64,000 nucleotides of DNA from Apiotrichum sp. Y4204 (taxonomy: Eukaryota; Basidiomycota; Tremellomycetes; Trichosporonales; Trichosporonaceae). Location of the stretch: contig JAMYHL010000045.1 in NCBI GenBank assembly GCA_025531455.1, positions 186,001-250,000 of the forward strand, in the 5' to 3' direction. This document shows positions 1-10,750 of the stretch, piece by piece (position 1 is the first letter of the stretch; each line of letters starts with the position of its first letter). The notes under the pieces are model-generated. The model saw only the letters and a list, made by a program, of their open reading frames with translations. It did no database searches and was not told the origin of the DNA. Position numbers and translations under genes: made by a program.

Positions 1-8
1 AGACCCAC

Positions 9-314
9 CTGGCGCTCCGCAAAACGCTGTTTGCTGCTCTTCTTCTTCCCTTGTCCGACCTGCGGCGCATCAGACGCCGATGCGGACGCAGACGTCGTCC
101 CCGGCGTATCCGGCGATCCCGAAACAGCGCTCGTGGCCTCCGTGTTGGTGCTCGTCGACGTGCCCGTCTCAGTCGTCTCGGTAGCCTCGGCCTCGTTTTC
201 GTCGTCAAATGTTATGTAGTCGAGCGCAGAGCCCTCGGGCGGCGGGGGCGGGAGCTCGGCCTGTTGTTGAGAGCGAAGAAGCTTTTTCAGCGCGCGTCGT
301 TTTCCGCCCGGCAT
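9..314 (-). CDS. Unidentified protein, first exon only (gene continues beyond left edge)
   Basis: The frame opens at an ATG (bases 314-312, read on the minus strand) and stays open for 102 codons. A GTGGGT donor then begins at base 8, so the first intron runs off the window. The visible part starts with a basic stretch (MPGGKRRALKKLLRSQQ), then a proline run, then a Thr/Ser/Glu-rich acidic segment, and ends in a Lys/Ser/Arg-rich stretch (KKKSSKQRFAERQ). This basic patch followed by an exon junction faintly recalls the leader of OTUD6-like deubiquitinases, but nothing catalytic is visible, so no function is assigned. It is divergent from the RhoGAP gene with about 1.4 kb between them. The reading frame and donor are seen directly; the identity is unknown. 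Confidence 0.55.
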
Positions 315-1760
315 CGTGGAGTAGAGATGGAGAAAGGGCGGGAGAAAGATGGAAGGTGACGGTTGTTGTTGCGGGATTGGAGCCCAAGTCTGATTACTTG
401 GCGATTTCTCTCCGGATGCTGCTCGTGATGCGAGTCGATGCCGTCCACAATCTAAATTCTATGCGCGAGTTCTCAAGCTCCAAAGCTGGATGCTGCGACA
501 GATGTGGGGGATGTTTAGGATGGTTAGGGCCCGGTGGAGTCGGTCGATTGGTATTTATCAGAGGATCAGATGGAGTGGTGCGGCACTTTTGCTCCGGAAA
601 TTCGGTTCAGAGTTTAGCCAGGCCGCTGTCACGCTTTTCGGCCCAGAAGCCAAGACGGATTCACCTGGGGCGTTCTTTTGTGCAACCACTCCACCACCAC
701 CGTCATATCCGCCATACGATCGGACAACTTGCATTCAAGAAAAATCCATATGATGCTAAGAGACCGCTTAGCTTGTGGCTTGAGCGGCCCAGATACAGTA
801 CAGATTGCTGACATAGAAGCGCAGAGAGCGCAGAGAGGCCTAAGAAGAGGCAGCGGCCGCGATCGCAGATCACATCCACTCGGTCCACTATTCGTGCTGC
901 AGCATTGTGCTGCTGTGCAGACATGCAGATCTCGCTGATCATACACATCACTGATCAACGTCATCGGGTTCCACGTTTCACGCCAGCCGATCCTGCGATC
1001 TGGAGGATCTGTACGATCCGCAATCAGCGGACTATTATCCTGCCAAGAGCTCCACTTGATCCACTTGCCGCCTGTTCAGCTGGGATATGCGCGCTCTTTT
1101 CACGACCCGCGGACTATCAAAGCCCTCCCTTCAGTCGGACGTGCTCAGCCGCACCCGCCATCCATTGCAGACTGCCATTGGAAGAACCTGCTACGCGTAT
1201 GCTCGCTGCCTGCTATGCTCCGCACAGAAGCGGGTTCTGATGTCTCTGTTCTAGATTCTGGCATTCTGGCATTTTGAATTGGGCCTGTTTTGGCAGTTGT
1301 AAGATATGATCGATATATCGATATGAAACAGAGCTAAAAGGATCCGCACCAGGGGCTAAAAGGGCAGTGCAGGTCGCCACTGCAATTGCCGTTACCGGGT
1401 CATGAAAGCCTCCTGGCGGTACAGAGGCTACTTGCTGCTTGGTGCTCGTTTGCTGCTTGGTGCTCGCTGCTCACTGCTCACTGTCAAGACACAACAGACA
1501 CTCACAATCCTCAACGTCGCAACATCGACACTACGTGCACTACATTATCCGACATCTGCCATCCCATCTCGTCACCTGTCGTTTGATCTCCCAGACAAGG
1601 GCGACGGCCTCTCCTCGCGCCTCTCGTGTTCATCTTCTTTCAGTTCCATTCCCCGCAATCGGCCCTTGACATCGCCGCTTCGAGTCCTTGTCAGCTCGCG
1701 AACCCCGTTCCTGCCCGCTCCCAACCGACCGCACCCACGTCCTGACAATTTCTCCATCCG
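315..1760. other. Intergenic spacer between divergent genes, no gene recognised
   Basis: About 1.4 kb separating two divergent start codons. Open frames here have no recognisable domains or splice structure. A perfect 14-bp palindrome, ATCGATATATCGAT, lies at 1309-1322. The last 250 bp before 1761 are pyrimidine-rich and probably hold the 5' leader of the RhoGAP gene. Confidence 0.5.
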
Positions 1761-3913
1761 ATGTCGAGCCACCCGAAGCGACTGAGCGGAAGCAAGTCGC
1801 CACCGCCGACGGACCCACGCGCAGCGGCGACAGGCGACGACTCGAGCGGGAGCCACAAGCCGTTGCCGCCGCCGCCGGACTCGCCGCCGCCGTACGCGCT
1901 GAACAACCCGCACGGACGCCAGACATCTCCGCAGCCGCCGTCGCCGCTCATCTCGACGCTCAACAGGCTGTCCTTGTCCACTTCCCGCCCCAACCTCCCG
2001 CCGCAGGAGGGCTATACGGCGCGCGCGTTCCGCTCAGTGTCCAACTCGCTGGCATCGCTCGGCGCCGGGCGTGAACAACAGCAGGGCGCTGAAACCGGAT
2101 CTGACGGAGACAACATGTCCCGCACAGGAACCGGTGCCGCCGACAGCCCCCCGCAACGCCCTCAGCGGCCGCCCCCGATCGGGCTCATGCGCCGCGCGTC
2201 TGCATCCCTCGATACCAGTGCGATCCTGTACCCAACACTCGAGAACCACCCTGCACCGCTCGCGCACCCTCTACTTGTTCTTGACCTTGCGGCTCTCACT
2301 GCTGTGCCGACGGCGATCTCAAACGAACAGCTCCTGGCCACACTCTTGAATCGCCTCGAACCATGGGTTGGCGAGGAGGGCGACGGCAGTGGCTATTGTC
2401 TCATAGTCCTTGCAGCTGAAGACCCCGATGGGCGCGACAAGGCTCGCGCGCTGCCTGGCGTTGCCTGGTGGCTGTGGCACTGGCGCCGTATTCCGAGAAA
2501 GTATGGAACAAATCGAGGCAGCGCCGCTGACTTTCTCCAGGTACAGGAAGAACCTTAAACGGCTGTACATTGTGCATCCCTCGACGATGACAAAGAGTGG
2601 GTTATTGGCAAAGATACAAGCTAATGTCGCAGCGGTTCTGCCGATCCTGCTCCCTGTTCTCTCGCCCAAGTCGTATGTCAAGCTCCACACTGTCCCGAGT
2701 CTCGTCGGCCTGGCACGAAAGGGTGTATCGCTTGCTGGCGTCGACGTGCCACTGGTGACACTTAATGAAGAGGCGCGTGTACTGCACGACAACCCTAATG
2801 CGGCCAGCGGGCAAGGCGCGATGAATATGGCCGCCCAGGGCCAGCCGCAATCGTGGTGGGGGTCTGTTACCTCCCTGCTGCCCTGGGGCTATGGCACGGA
2901 CGGCCAGCACGGACTCGCAAAGACGAGCTCGCGAACTGGCGATTCGACCAGCGAGATTGGGTTTAGCACTTCTGATATCGACCTCGTTGTCGATGTCAAC
3001 GAAGGCCACATCCCCCGCGCGTTCCGTGATCTCAGCGTTGCGATAATCAGACACTGTACCAGCCAGGAAGGCATCTTTCGTCGCAGTCCCTATGTAAGTG
3101 TCACCAAGTCCCGCCCGCAACCGCACACTGACAGTTACTCAGACAGGTCTCGGGGTACCAATCCGCGCCTTCTTCGACTTGCCCATATCGCATCAGCCGC
3201 GCGTGCATTGGGCGGCTGTTGCCAAAGTCGACCCTCTTCTTCCTCCGAGCCTGTATCAGCGCCTGCTAGGCAGCCTCAAAGCTCCCATCATCCCTCGTAC
3301 GCTGTACCCGGCCATTCGGAGGACATACACCGTGTCAGAGTGAGTGCTATACTCGCACACAGCCGGCTTTGACGTCGTCTCTAACAGCAGCATCCGCAAG
3401 AACATCATTGCACACCTGTCCCCGGCCCGTGCCGCCATCCTCGACCACACAATGCACATGGCACACCACGTGCTGAGACATGAAGACCGGACGCGCATGG
3501 GCGCGCTTGCCCTCGCAATCATGTTCGCGCCCGCCCTCATTGCGGGCGAGCCGCTCGAGGACGCAATGCTCTGCATGGAGCCGGGCCGCAGCCTCCCGCC
3601 AGCGCTGGCGAACATGGCGAGCCTGAACGCCGCCATGGCTGATTCAGATGACGAGAGCGACGGCCAAGACGAGGGCCGCGGAGACCGCAAGGCGCAGGCG
3701 GCCAAGCCTGCCCAGCCGCCCAATACACTCGTCGGCGTGCTCATGACTTATATCTCCCAGTATCCGGGGGTGGCGGGCCTCCCCGGAGACGAGTGCGAGT
3801 GTACGTTCGCGTCGTCGGGGTCGCACACCCCCGTGCCCTGGCCGCCGGTGAGCTCGCAGCGCGGCGCGTGGGATCTCGGCGGGGGACGGATCGCACCGCC
3901 CGTGGAGACTTGA
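1761..3913 (+). CDS. Sec14-like / RhoGAP domain protein
   Basis: Predicted Rho-family GTPase-activating protein of 671 residues. Exons: 1761-2500, 2541-3093, 3143-3339, 3388-3913. Residues 1-140 are a proline/serine-rich disordered leader. Residues 150-290 resemble the CRAL-TRIO/Sec14-like module found upstream of RhoGAP in p50RhoGAP and fungal Ecm25-type proteins (GYCLIVLAAED ... ALPGVAWWLWHWRRIPRKYR ... RLYIVHPS). The RhoGAP domain follows, with the arginine-finger motif EGIFRRSP (finger Arg about residue 427) and the helix RMGALALAIMFAPALI near 560. The C-terminus is acidic and proline-rich. The first intron junction restores a continuous Sec14-like sequence, which supports the model. The last acceptor is a CAGCAG tandem, so a one-residue variant is possible. 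The target GTPase cannot be told from sequence; Rho1 or Cdc42 control of polarity is likely by family. Confidence 0.85.
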
Positions 3914-4604
3914 GGAGTGGTAATGAGCGTTTGGCCGTGGGGGATTCGCCTCAGCTAGGGAGTGAAGCAATGATAGCTAGGAAAACGGATGAGCGGACCT
4001 TTTGCGGACCACAAACATTGGAGGTTGTTGTAGAACGTAGCGACTCAGTTTAGCCATAAGTATGCTGGTCCTTTTCCGTTCTGGGAATGCTTGGTGAGCA
4101 GGGGAGAGTCAAGAGTGAGAAGGCGCGGGCCAGATGTTTGATTGCGCACTGGAAGTGTTTGCTTTTGGTCCTATAGTGTCACGATATGCTGTGACTGTCC
4201 ACTAGAAGCTCATCTGTTGCAGTTCGCTGTCGATGGTGTGTGGAAATTAGCCTGCTCCCCTGATGTCAAACATAGAAGGCCTTGCAACGTAGTCAGTCCA
4301 GTCAGTAGTCACGCCTTCTACCTCTACTGCCCGCCCCACTGTCTTCTCCTCAAACATCTCAGCCGTCACTGCGGGCCTTACCCATCTCGGCTCAATTTGC
4401 GGAAATTTCAATATTGCATCGAGAGCTCGAGTGCTCGAATGCTCGAGTGTTCTAACTGGGTATGTCGCGCACGCCAGGGTGCCGTCGCCGGGGACGTGAC
4501 AAGGAAGAAGGGGGAAGAGGGCGAGTTTGCAAGCTCCTGATGAGAAGTGAGGGTTTTTACCACCTCACGCTGCAGTCGAGGTGCCGCTATCGGCTAGTTG
4601 CCGC
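3914..4604. other. Spacer between convergent genes
   Basis: About 690 bp between the stop codons of the RhoGAP gene and the V-ATPase gene, so it holds two 3' ends. The only visible structure is a cluster of short self-complementary TCGAG/CTCGA words near 4420-4450. No coding region or RNA gene was recognised. Confidence 0.5.
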
Positions 4605-5365
4605 TTAGTAGAGGCTCTTGGGCGCACGGCACTCGTAGCCGTCGACGCCGCTCTTGGTGTTGAGGATAAGGGCGACGATGAGGCCGTAAAGACCGAGGAC
4701 TTCGGCGAAAATGAGGATAAGGATCATGCCGACGTAGAGACGGGGCTGCTGTGCGGTGCCGCGGACACCGGCGTCGCCAACAATGCCAATCGCGAATCCG
4801 GCAGCGAGACCGGCGAGACCGACGGAGAGACCGGCGCCAAGCTGGATGAAACCAGTGTACAGCGGCATCGGCGACTTGAGGTCACCCGACACAAGCACCG
4901 ACACGACGAGGCCGTAAATACCGATAATACCCGCCATGACGACCGGAATGGTGCACTTGATGAGCAGGTCGGGACGGAGGACACCCATTGCCGAGATTCC
5001 GACACCAGACTTGGCGGTACCGTAACTGTAGCGTTCGTTCCATTTGACACGGGGAGGAAGGTGACGAGTTGACGACCCGGCGTAAAGCAAGAAAATCGCG
5101 CGTCAGTGTCCTTTCTCACTGTGCGTTCGTGTCAAGCAGCGAGCGAGTCGGCTTGTGCTCGCCATGACTGTTCACTGCAAATCGGTCCTCAATGCCAGGA
5201 AGCAGCCAATGACGACATCCCACATCACAGCACTGTATCTTCGCCGCCAGACTTTTCCAGATGTACTCACGCGGCACCGATGCAGGTGAAGACGATGGCG
5301 GCCGTGCAGCCCATGACGCCAAAGAAGGGCGCGTACGCGGGACAGAAGTCGGCGATCTCGGACAT
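4605..5365 (-). CDS. VMA3: V-type H+-ATPase 16 kDa proteolipid subunit c
   Basis: Forms the proton-carrying c-ring of the vacuolar ATPase V0 sector. The CDS has two exons: 5365-5271 and 5025-4605 (minus strand), 171 residues. The junction joins ...VFTCIGAA to YGTAKSGVG, an uninterrupted match to the very conserved Vma3 N-terminus. Four hydrophobic helices are visible. The essential proton-binding glutamate is in helix 4 ([13 protein letters not shown], about Glu140), and RGTAQQPRL is the conserved loop before it. The start context, [16 protein letters not shown], aligns with yeast MTELCPVYAPFFG. The single intron (5026-5270, 245 bp) is several times longer than most introns here. The C-terminus is about 10 residues longer than in yeast Vma3. 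The match to Vma3 is closer than to the paralogue Vma11, but that distinction is inference. Confidence 0.96.
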
Positions 5366-6049
5366 GGTGGGCAGAAGTCTGTCGTCTGTTGTCAGCGCAC
5401 GTGTACGGGGGGGAGGACACTGCGGAGAACAATGTAATAAGATGCACTGCGCTGCGTTGCCATGCAGTGCACTTGCGATCGTGTTCTGGCGCACAAGACG
5501 TACCTAGGATGTGGGTGTCGGGTAGATGGATGGAGAGAACACTGGAGAATGGCAGTGTTGTCTTGTGATGGTGATGGTGATGGTTGAGTGGTGGTGGAGA
5601 GTGAGTGAGCGAGCGAGTGAGTGCCAGCCAGCCAGCCAGGGCCAGGAGTGAGTTGGCAGGGGACGGTGACGACGATGGGCAACCAAGCCAGCCAGCCAGC
5701 CAGGCAGCAGCTGTGGCCCATTGCCACGCAGGGATGACGAGGGGCGCCAGGTTCTGGGGTGAGTCCCATTCCATGCGTGCTTTCAGCTTCCGCCCCCCCC
5801 CTCCCCCCCTTGTCGCGTCCCTCCACCAACCGTTACAACTGGTCGGTATTTGCGGAATTAAGAGCTCGTGGCAGTGGCATCCACTTACTACAACGGAAGT
5901 TGTTGTCGGTGGCCAAGCGCCACCTACTGTACTCTCGGTGGAGGCAGTCCACCCACCACAAAATCATGCAACAACTCGGCAGTGACGACAGCCGCACCCC
6001 GCTCCGCTATTCTCCACAATATCCCACGACCCATCGGCCCCACTCTTCG
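5366..6049. other. Divergent intergenic region, V-ATPase c / zinc-finger gene
   Basis: About 680 bp between two divergent ATGs. It contains (GCCA)n tracts and TG-rich sequence and probably carries promoters for both genes. A longer upstream frame for the zinc-finger gene is open from 5759, but ATG 6050 is preferred because the sequence before it looks non-coding. Confidence 0.5.
5623..5702. repeat. Two (GCCA)4 tetranucleotide tracts
   Basis: Perfect four-copy GCCA runs lie at 5623-5638 and 5687-5702, on either side of a short unique segment. They fall in the region upstream of the V-ATPase c gene. Confidence 0.85.
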
Positions 6050-7100
6050 ATGGCTGACCAGTACCGGCGGGGAAAGCGTGCGCGTTCGAGCTCGCCCGAG
6101 GTGGACTCGGACTCGGAAGTGGACGCGGACGTCGACCTCGGCTCGCCACTCAGCTCTCCCTCCTCGCCGCCAGTCAAATTGGCGCGCGCCCCGTCCCCGC
6201 CGCGTGAGTTCCTCTGCACTCTCCCGCCCTCGTGCTCGCAGCCGCAAACAGCGCAAAAGTTTGCGTCGGCCGCCGAGCTCGACGCGCACCAGGCCGCGTT
6301 CCACCGCTGGGTGTGCCGCGTGCCCGTTCGCGACAAGCCGGGGCGCGTGGGCGAGGGCGCCGATGTCCCCATCGCGGGCATGCCAAATATGCTGCCGGAA
6401 CACTTTGCGGGGCGGAATCCCGGCGGACGGGGGAAGAGCACAAAGTGGAGAGAGTGCGGAAAAGTGTTTCCCGATGGGCGGCTGCTCGAGCTTGTGGGTG
6501 TGGTCTTTGTTGTTGCTTCTGACGGCAGCATGAGGCTGAGACGCACGATCCGGCTGCGCGGGACAAGATTGACGCCGGGGAGAAGATTGTGGGTAATCTG
6601 TGTGATGTTGATTGCGGTCGTGCTCATTCCAGTTTGCATGCTTCCTCCCGCCTGAGCAATGCTCCCAGACCTTCTACACACCGAAGAAGCGGAGGTGGCA
6701 CCTGATCAATGACCACTGTGAGTTGCGCTGGCAGGTTTGGGAAGACAGCGCATCTCTGACAACAGGTTTTCCGAAAGAATACTTTTTTGCAATCACCAAT
6801 CACGGAGTATGTACCCATGGCAGCATCATCACTGACACCCAGCTCAACCAGCTCACACGCACAGACGGGCTCGCAGCCAGTCTCATACGTCCGCGGCGAG
6901 ACTTTCCCGCAGAAGGATCATCACCGCGTGAGAAGGAGAAGCCCGCTGCGGCACCCACGCATCCTGCCGATAACGACGGAGACGTCGACATGGACGCGCT
7001 CGCCGCGCGCATGGCCTCTCTTGACAGCAGTCTCAGCTTTGTGCCGCGCACTGTTGCGCGGCGCGCAAGACAACAGCGGACAAGCCGGATGGAGTTCTGA
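6050..7100 (+). CDS. ZNF511-like C2H2 zinc-finger protein
   Basis: 307-residue protein resembling metazoan/fungal ZNF511, a three-finger nuclear protein of poorly known role. Exons: 6050-6493, 6529-6588, 6633-6717, 6766-7100. After an acidic/serine-rich leader, finger 1 is CTLPPSC...HQAAFH. Finger 2 ends in ECGKVFPDGRLLELHEAETHD, assembled across the first intron. Finger 3 is CFLPPEQCSQTFYTPKKRRWHLINDH followed by CFPKEYFF, the typical ZNF511 ending, assembled across two further introns. The tail is charged (NDGDVDMDALAARMASLDS). Introns are 35, 44 and 48 bp. The 45-residue stretch between VCR and CGKVFP separates the first cysteine pair of finger 2 and may be an unspliced or unrecognised in-frame intron. 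Molecular function is unknown. Confidence 0.8.
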
Positions 7101-8242
7101 GGATCTCTGCTGGGGACCCAGAGCATGCTCGCTCGCACAGAATAGGACGCCCAGCCTTGATCGTGACAACTCGGGTTTATTTACCCCGCCGAACGCACAC
7201 GCGTTGGTTGGGATGCGGTCCAAAGGCGCTCCCTTGTGGCGCAAAGTTGCTCGCGAGCGCTGGCGACCAGCATGCCGGTAGATCGAGAACCTCAAAAGTA
7301 CGGTGACGAACATCGCTAGGGCGGCAAAATGGTGGAGTGATTGCGTGAGCGCCGGGGCGGTAGTCGGTTGTGATTCTATACCTAGCATAAGATAATCTGT
7401 CCTTTGTTGATACCTCGATGTACAGTTCGTCTCTGATCAGGAGCTGGGAAGTAGTTGACAAACCGGGCGAACCGTACTGCGCGGCTGCCCGACTGGCGCA
7501 ACAGGCTGTTTCCGCGATCGGGTTGATTCCCAGCAGATCAGGTAGCTCATGAGATCAAGTATGCATCACACAGAACACCATAGCTCTATCAACCATTAGT
7601 ACGTTCAGCAACAAGGTCACCACCGCCTCAGCTTCTGCCTCGCGTCGCGCGCGAGACGCGTTCCTCTCCTGACCGACCGAGAACAGAACCGTCTCCAGTA
7701 CTATAATCATAAGGAGGGTGCAGTGTGCAGAGTGCCAACGCAGCCTGCGAGCTCGCCCGATCGTTCACGTGAGTCACTTCCTCCATGTCCCATATGTTCC
7801 ATAGTCTAGGCCTCGGCCTCGAGCACAACGTACAACGAGGGTCCTGGGTGATGCAGGTTGACACACAGATCGAAGCGAGATCAAAAATAACAAAAATAAC
7901 TTGCCTCAAATCCAGGGACGATAGAAACTCGCGTCGGTCCCCCTAATTACTTTTGTACTTTTACATGGTCTGCACCCTGCGCACAAATTGACAAGGCTTG
8001 CACCCTGCCCTCCCTGGCACAGTATGCCGCACCGCGTCTCACGTCTCAACAGCGCGTAGCGCGTAGCTCGTAGATTCGTGATGGGGTGGACACGGATGTT
8101 ACGCGCACATCTTCCAGTTGGAATACCGCGAGCGCGTCGCGAGATCGCGAGCTCATAAGCCCACGTGCTGTCACTGAACTTTTCTCAAGCTCTTGATCGT
8201 TTGACGGGCCTCTTGGCGAGGGGCGAGACCGAGTCCAGAGTC

Positions 8243-8284
8243 GCCGCGAGCCGCGAGCCGCGAGCCGCGAGCCGCGAGCCGCGA
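8243..8284. repeat. Six perfect copies of the 7-mer GCCGCGA
   Basis: The heptamer GCCGCGA is repeated head to tail six times without error. It is flanked by degenerate partial copies (GGCGGCGCGAGG) on the right. There is no coding frame around it. Confidence 0.95.
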
Positions 8285-10681
8285 GGCGGCGCGAGGCCGT
8301 GTAAGGCGATCCCATAACAGCCATTGTTGGTTGCCCACAGTTTGTAAGACTAGTACCTGACATTCATGATTTCTGCAGAATCCGAAATTGCACGAACAGC
8401 ACTGCCAGCTTGTGGTTCTCGTCGATCATGATCTGCACTCCACTGCTTGTCGTCACTTGGCTTCACGAAGAATGGGTGTTACGTTAAATACGCTGCGCCT
8501 GGTGGTGGAGCCGAGCCTACTGTACTTGCTGGCCTTCCGCCTGGCCGCTGGCCGCTGGCATCCTGGCATCCTGGGCGCCATGACGGCAGTGCGCAGCAGG
8601 CACTGAGTCTGACGTATGTGCTTAATTCTGTCGCCTGCTGGCATGTGGTTCGCTGGATCTCGTGCCCAGGTCCCAGGCCCTGTTTGTAATTGTTGATCCT
8701 GTGATCCTGTTTGAGGTGGTCAGCAGGGCAGGTGCCAACGCGTTGCATACGTTCGGATCGAATGGCACGCGCCGAGGACCGGATCGTTGGCCAGAGTGGT
8801 GCGTTCACCGCCGACGACGAGAACGCAAGTGACCACCTCGAACAGAAAGTGATCAAGTGGACGTGACTGCGGTGTGGAGCACTCAGTGTGGATCAGTGTG
8901 AAGGGCCATTGTCCGTCACTCTGCGCAGTGATCCGAAACAGCATGCCAGGGCGTGTTTGCGCCGAAACGCGAACTCACTTTGTACGGCATTGATGCCTGG
9001 AACGGAAAAGTTGCAGACAAATTGGGTGCTCGGGAGTGGCGGGATGACCCAGTGTCAAGTGATCGTGACCGCTCCGCCTCGCTCTTTGCGGCCTTTTGTT
9101 CATGGCGAGACGGCCACCTCGGCCAGCTCCACTAGCTCCGCTCAGCCCAGGCATCACCTCACCAATCGACATTGCGGGGTTCGATGACGGCCCGGAACAC
9201 TGAAATGGCGGTTACGCGCAATGGCTGGCCGTGAGGACGTAAGATATTGCCATGTCTCCTCTCCCAACTTGCTTAATCCGCTTCACCTGTGAAGAGGATC
9301 AGGGGATGCTCCATCAAATGAACAAGCACTTTCCCAAGAGGCCAAGAGGGAAGATGGGCATCCAGATGCTCTCCAGATCCCCAGTTGGACGGGCTCGGAG
9401 CTCGGAGGATCCCAAGCGCTCCCCCAAACGGACCGATTCTTGCCAGTCCGCTAGGCCGCTAAGCTGCAGCCGTCAACTGTCACGGTCGACCTGCAGGGTC
9501 TACGGGCCTGGGGAGGATAAAGAGCGTCGTCGTCCATCCCCGCATCCTGCCCATCACGCTTTTGAAACGCTGTCTCTTCCGAGCGTCCCGTGCACCGCGA
9601 TCTGCGATCTGCACTGCACGCTGCGGATACTTTGTACTAGGTAGTTACGCCATACGCCAAGCCTGCAGAAACAGACCAAACCATATCGAAAACAATCCAA
9701 ATGTGCTCCGATGCTAGCAGTCCCCCACACTTGGAGTCACGCAGAACGCTCGCAGGAGTGTTTGTTTTGTTTGGCCCTCTTTCAGAGAGTACGCTCCTGT
9801 TGCTCTTGTTGCTCAGGGATTGTGACAGGGCCAAGCTAGGGAGACGAAGGGGTGTTGTACGTGGGTGTACGTACAGATGCGCACAGGATCACAGGATCAC
9901 AGCCTAGTATGTGATCGTGCAGGATCGCGCGCAGCATGGAGGAAGAGTGCAGGATTCAGGATATTCAGGAGCCGCTGGACCACATGCCGCTGCCGCTGCT
10001 TGAGGAGCTCCGTGCCTGCTCCGTGCCGCCGTGCCGTGCCGAGCCTAGCTCTCAGCTAGCTGCTAGCGCCCAGCGCGCGCGCAGCAGCACGCCAAACATG
10101 CCGCACGTACGTAGCTGCTGTCATGCTGCTTTATTCCTCCGCGCCCCCTGTAGCTGCGCGGTGAGGCTCTCCTCTGATCCCTCTGGCTTGTCCTCTGACC
10201 CTCTGTTGGGATACTTGCTCCTGCCGCGTCGGGCCCAGGGCACCGAACGTTCCTCTCACCCTTACCCCGGTCTCAGGCGTACCAAACGTCTCTTCGCACA
10301 CTGCTCTTTTGCTGTGGTCGCTGATCGTGCGCCGTCCGCCTGGCCAGTGACAGTTGGCTAGCACGCGCCCAGCTGCAATTAAAGCTGCTGCGCACGGGCG
10401 CGGGTCGCGATCACGCAGGGCTCCAAGGATGCAGATGACCTACCTGCACCACTAAGCAGCAGGAGACAGAAAGAAGCCGAAGCAACAGCAGCAACAGCAC
10501 CAGCGGTCAGTAACCACAACAATCTCTCACCAACCTCTCACGCCCTCTTGGCCCTTGCCTGGCCTTGCCCTGCCCTGCTCCTCCCCCCCCCCTTTCACCC
10601 TTCACTCCCCAGCTCGAGACGTTCCCCTCGCACATCGTTTGCTCCCCCTTCACTCCCTCCCCCCACCCCGCCCCTTTCCCA

Positions 10682-10687
10682 TATAAA
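10682..10687 (+). promoter_or_regulatory. TATA box of the PEBP gene
   Basis: TATAAA 69 bp upstream of the ATG at 10751, inside a C/T-rich tract typical of strongly expressed basidiomycete genes. Position and sequence are seen; the function is inferred. Confidence 0.5.
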
Positions 10688-10750
10688 CCCCTCTGAACCC
10701 CGTACCTCCTTCTCTTCTCCCCAAACATCCCCACCTCAATCTCATCCACA

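Larger units (their letters stand above)
7101..10750. other. 3.6 kb gene-poor spacer
   Basis: This is the longest stretch without a supportable gene. Open frames of up to 140 codons occur on both strands, but none shows a domain, splice pattern or sustained low-complexity style like the real genes. It contains a GCCGCGA tandem repeat and many short self-complementary words (gatc- and agct-rich segments near 8370-8450 and 9890-10090). The last 250 bp are strongly pyrimidine-rich and include the promoter of the PEBP gene. A non-coding RNA cannot be excluded. Confidence 0.5.

Noticed and set aside
7480..7550. Possible tRNA: a TGGCGCAACAGG word followed by GGGTTGATTCCC
   Set aside because: The spacing is too short, the T-loop lacks the TTC core, and no acceptor or anticodon stem can be formed.
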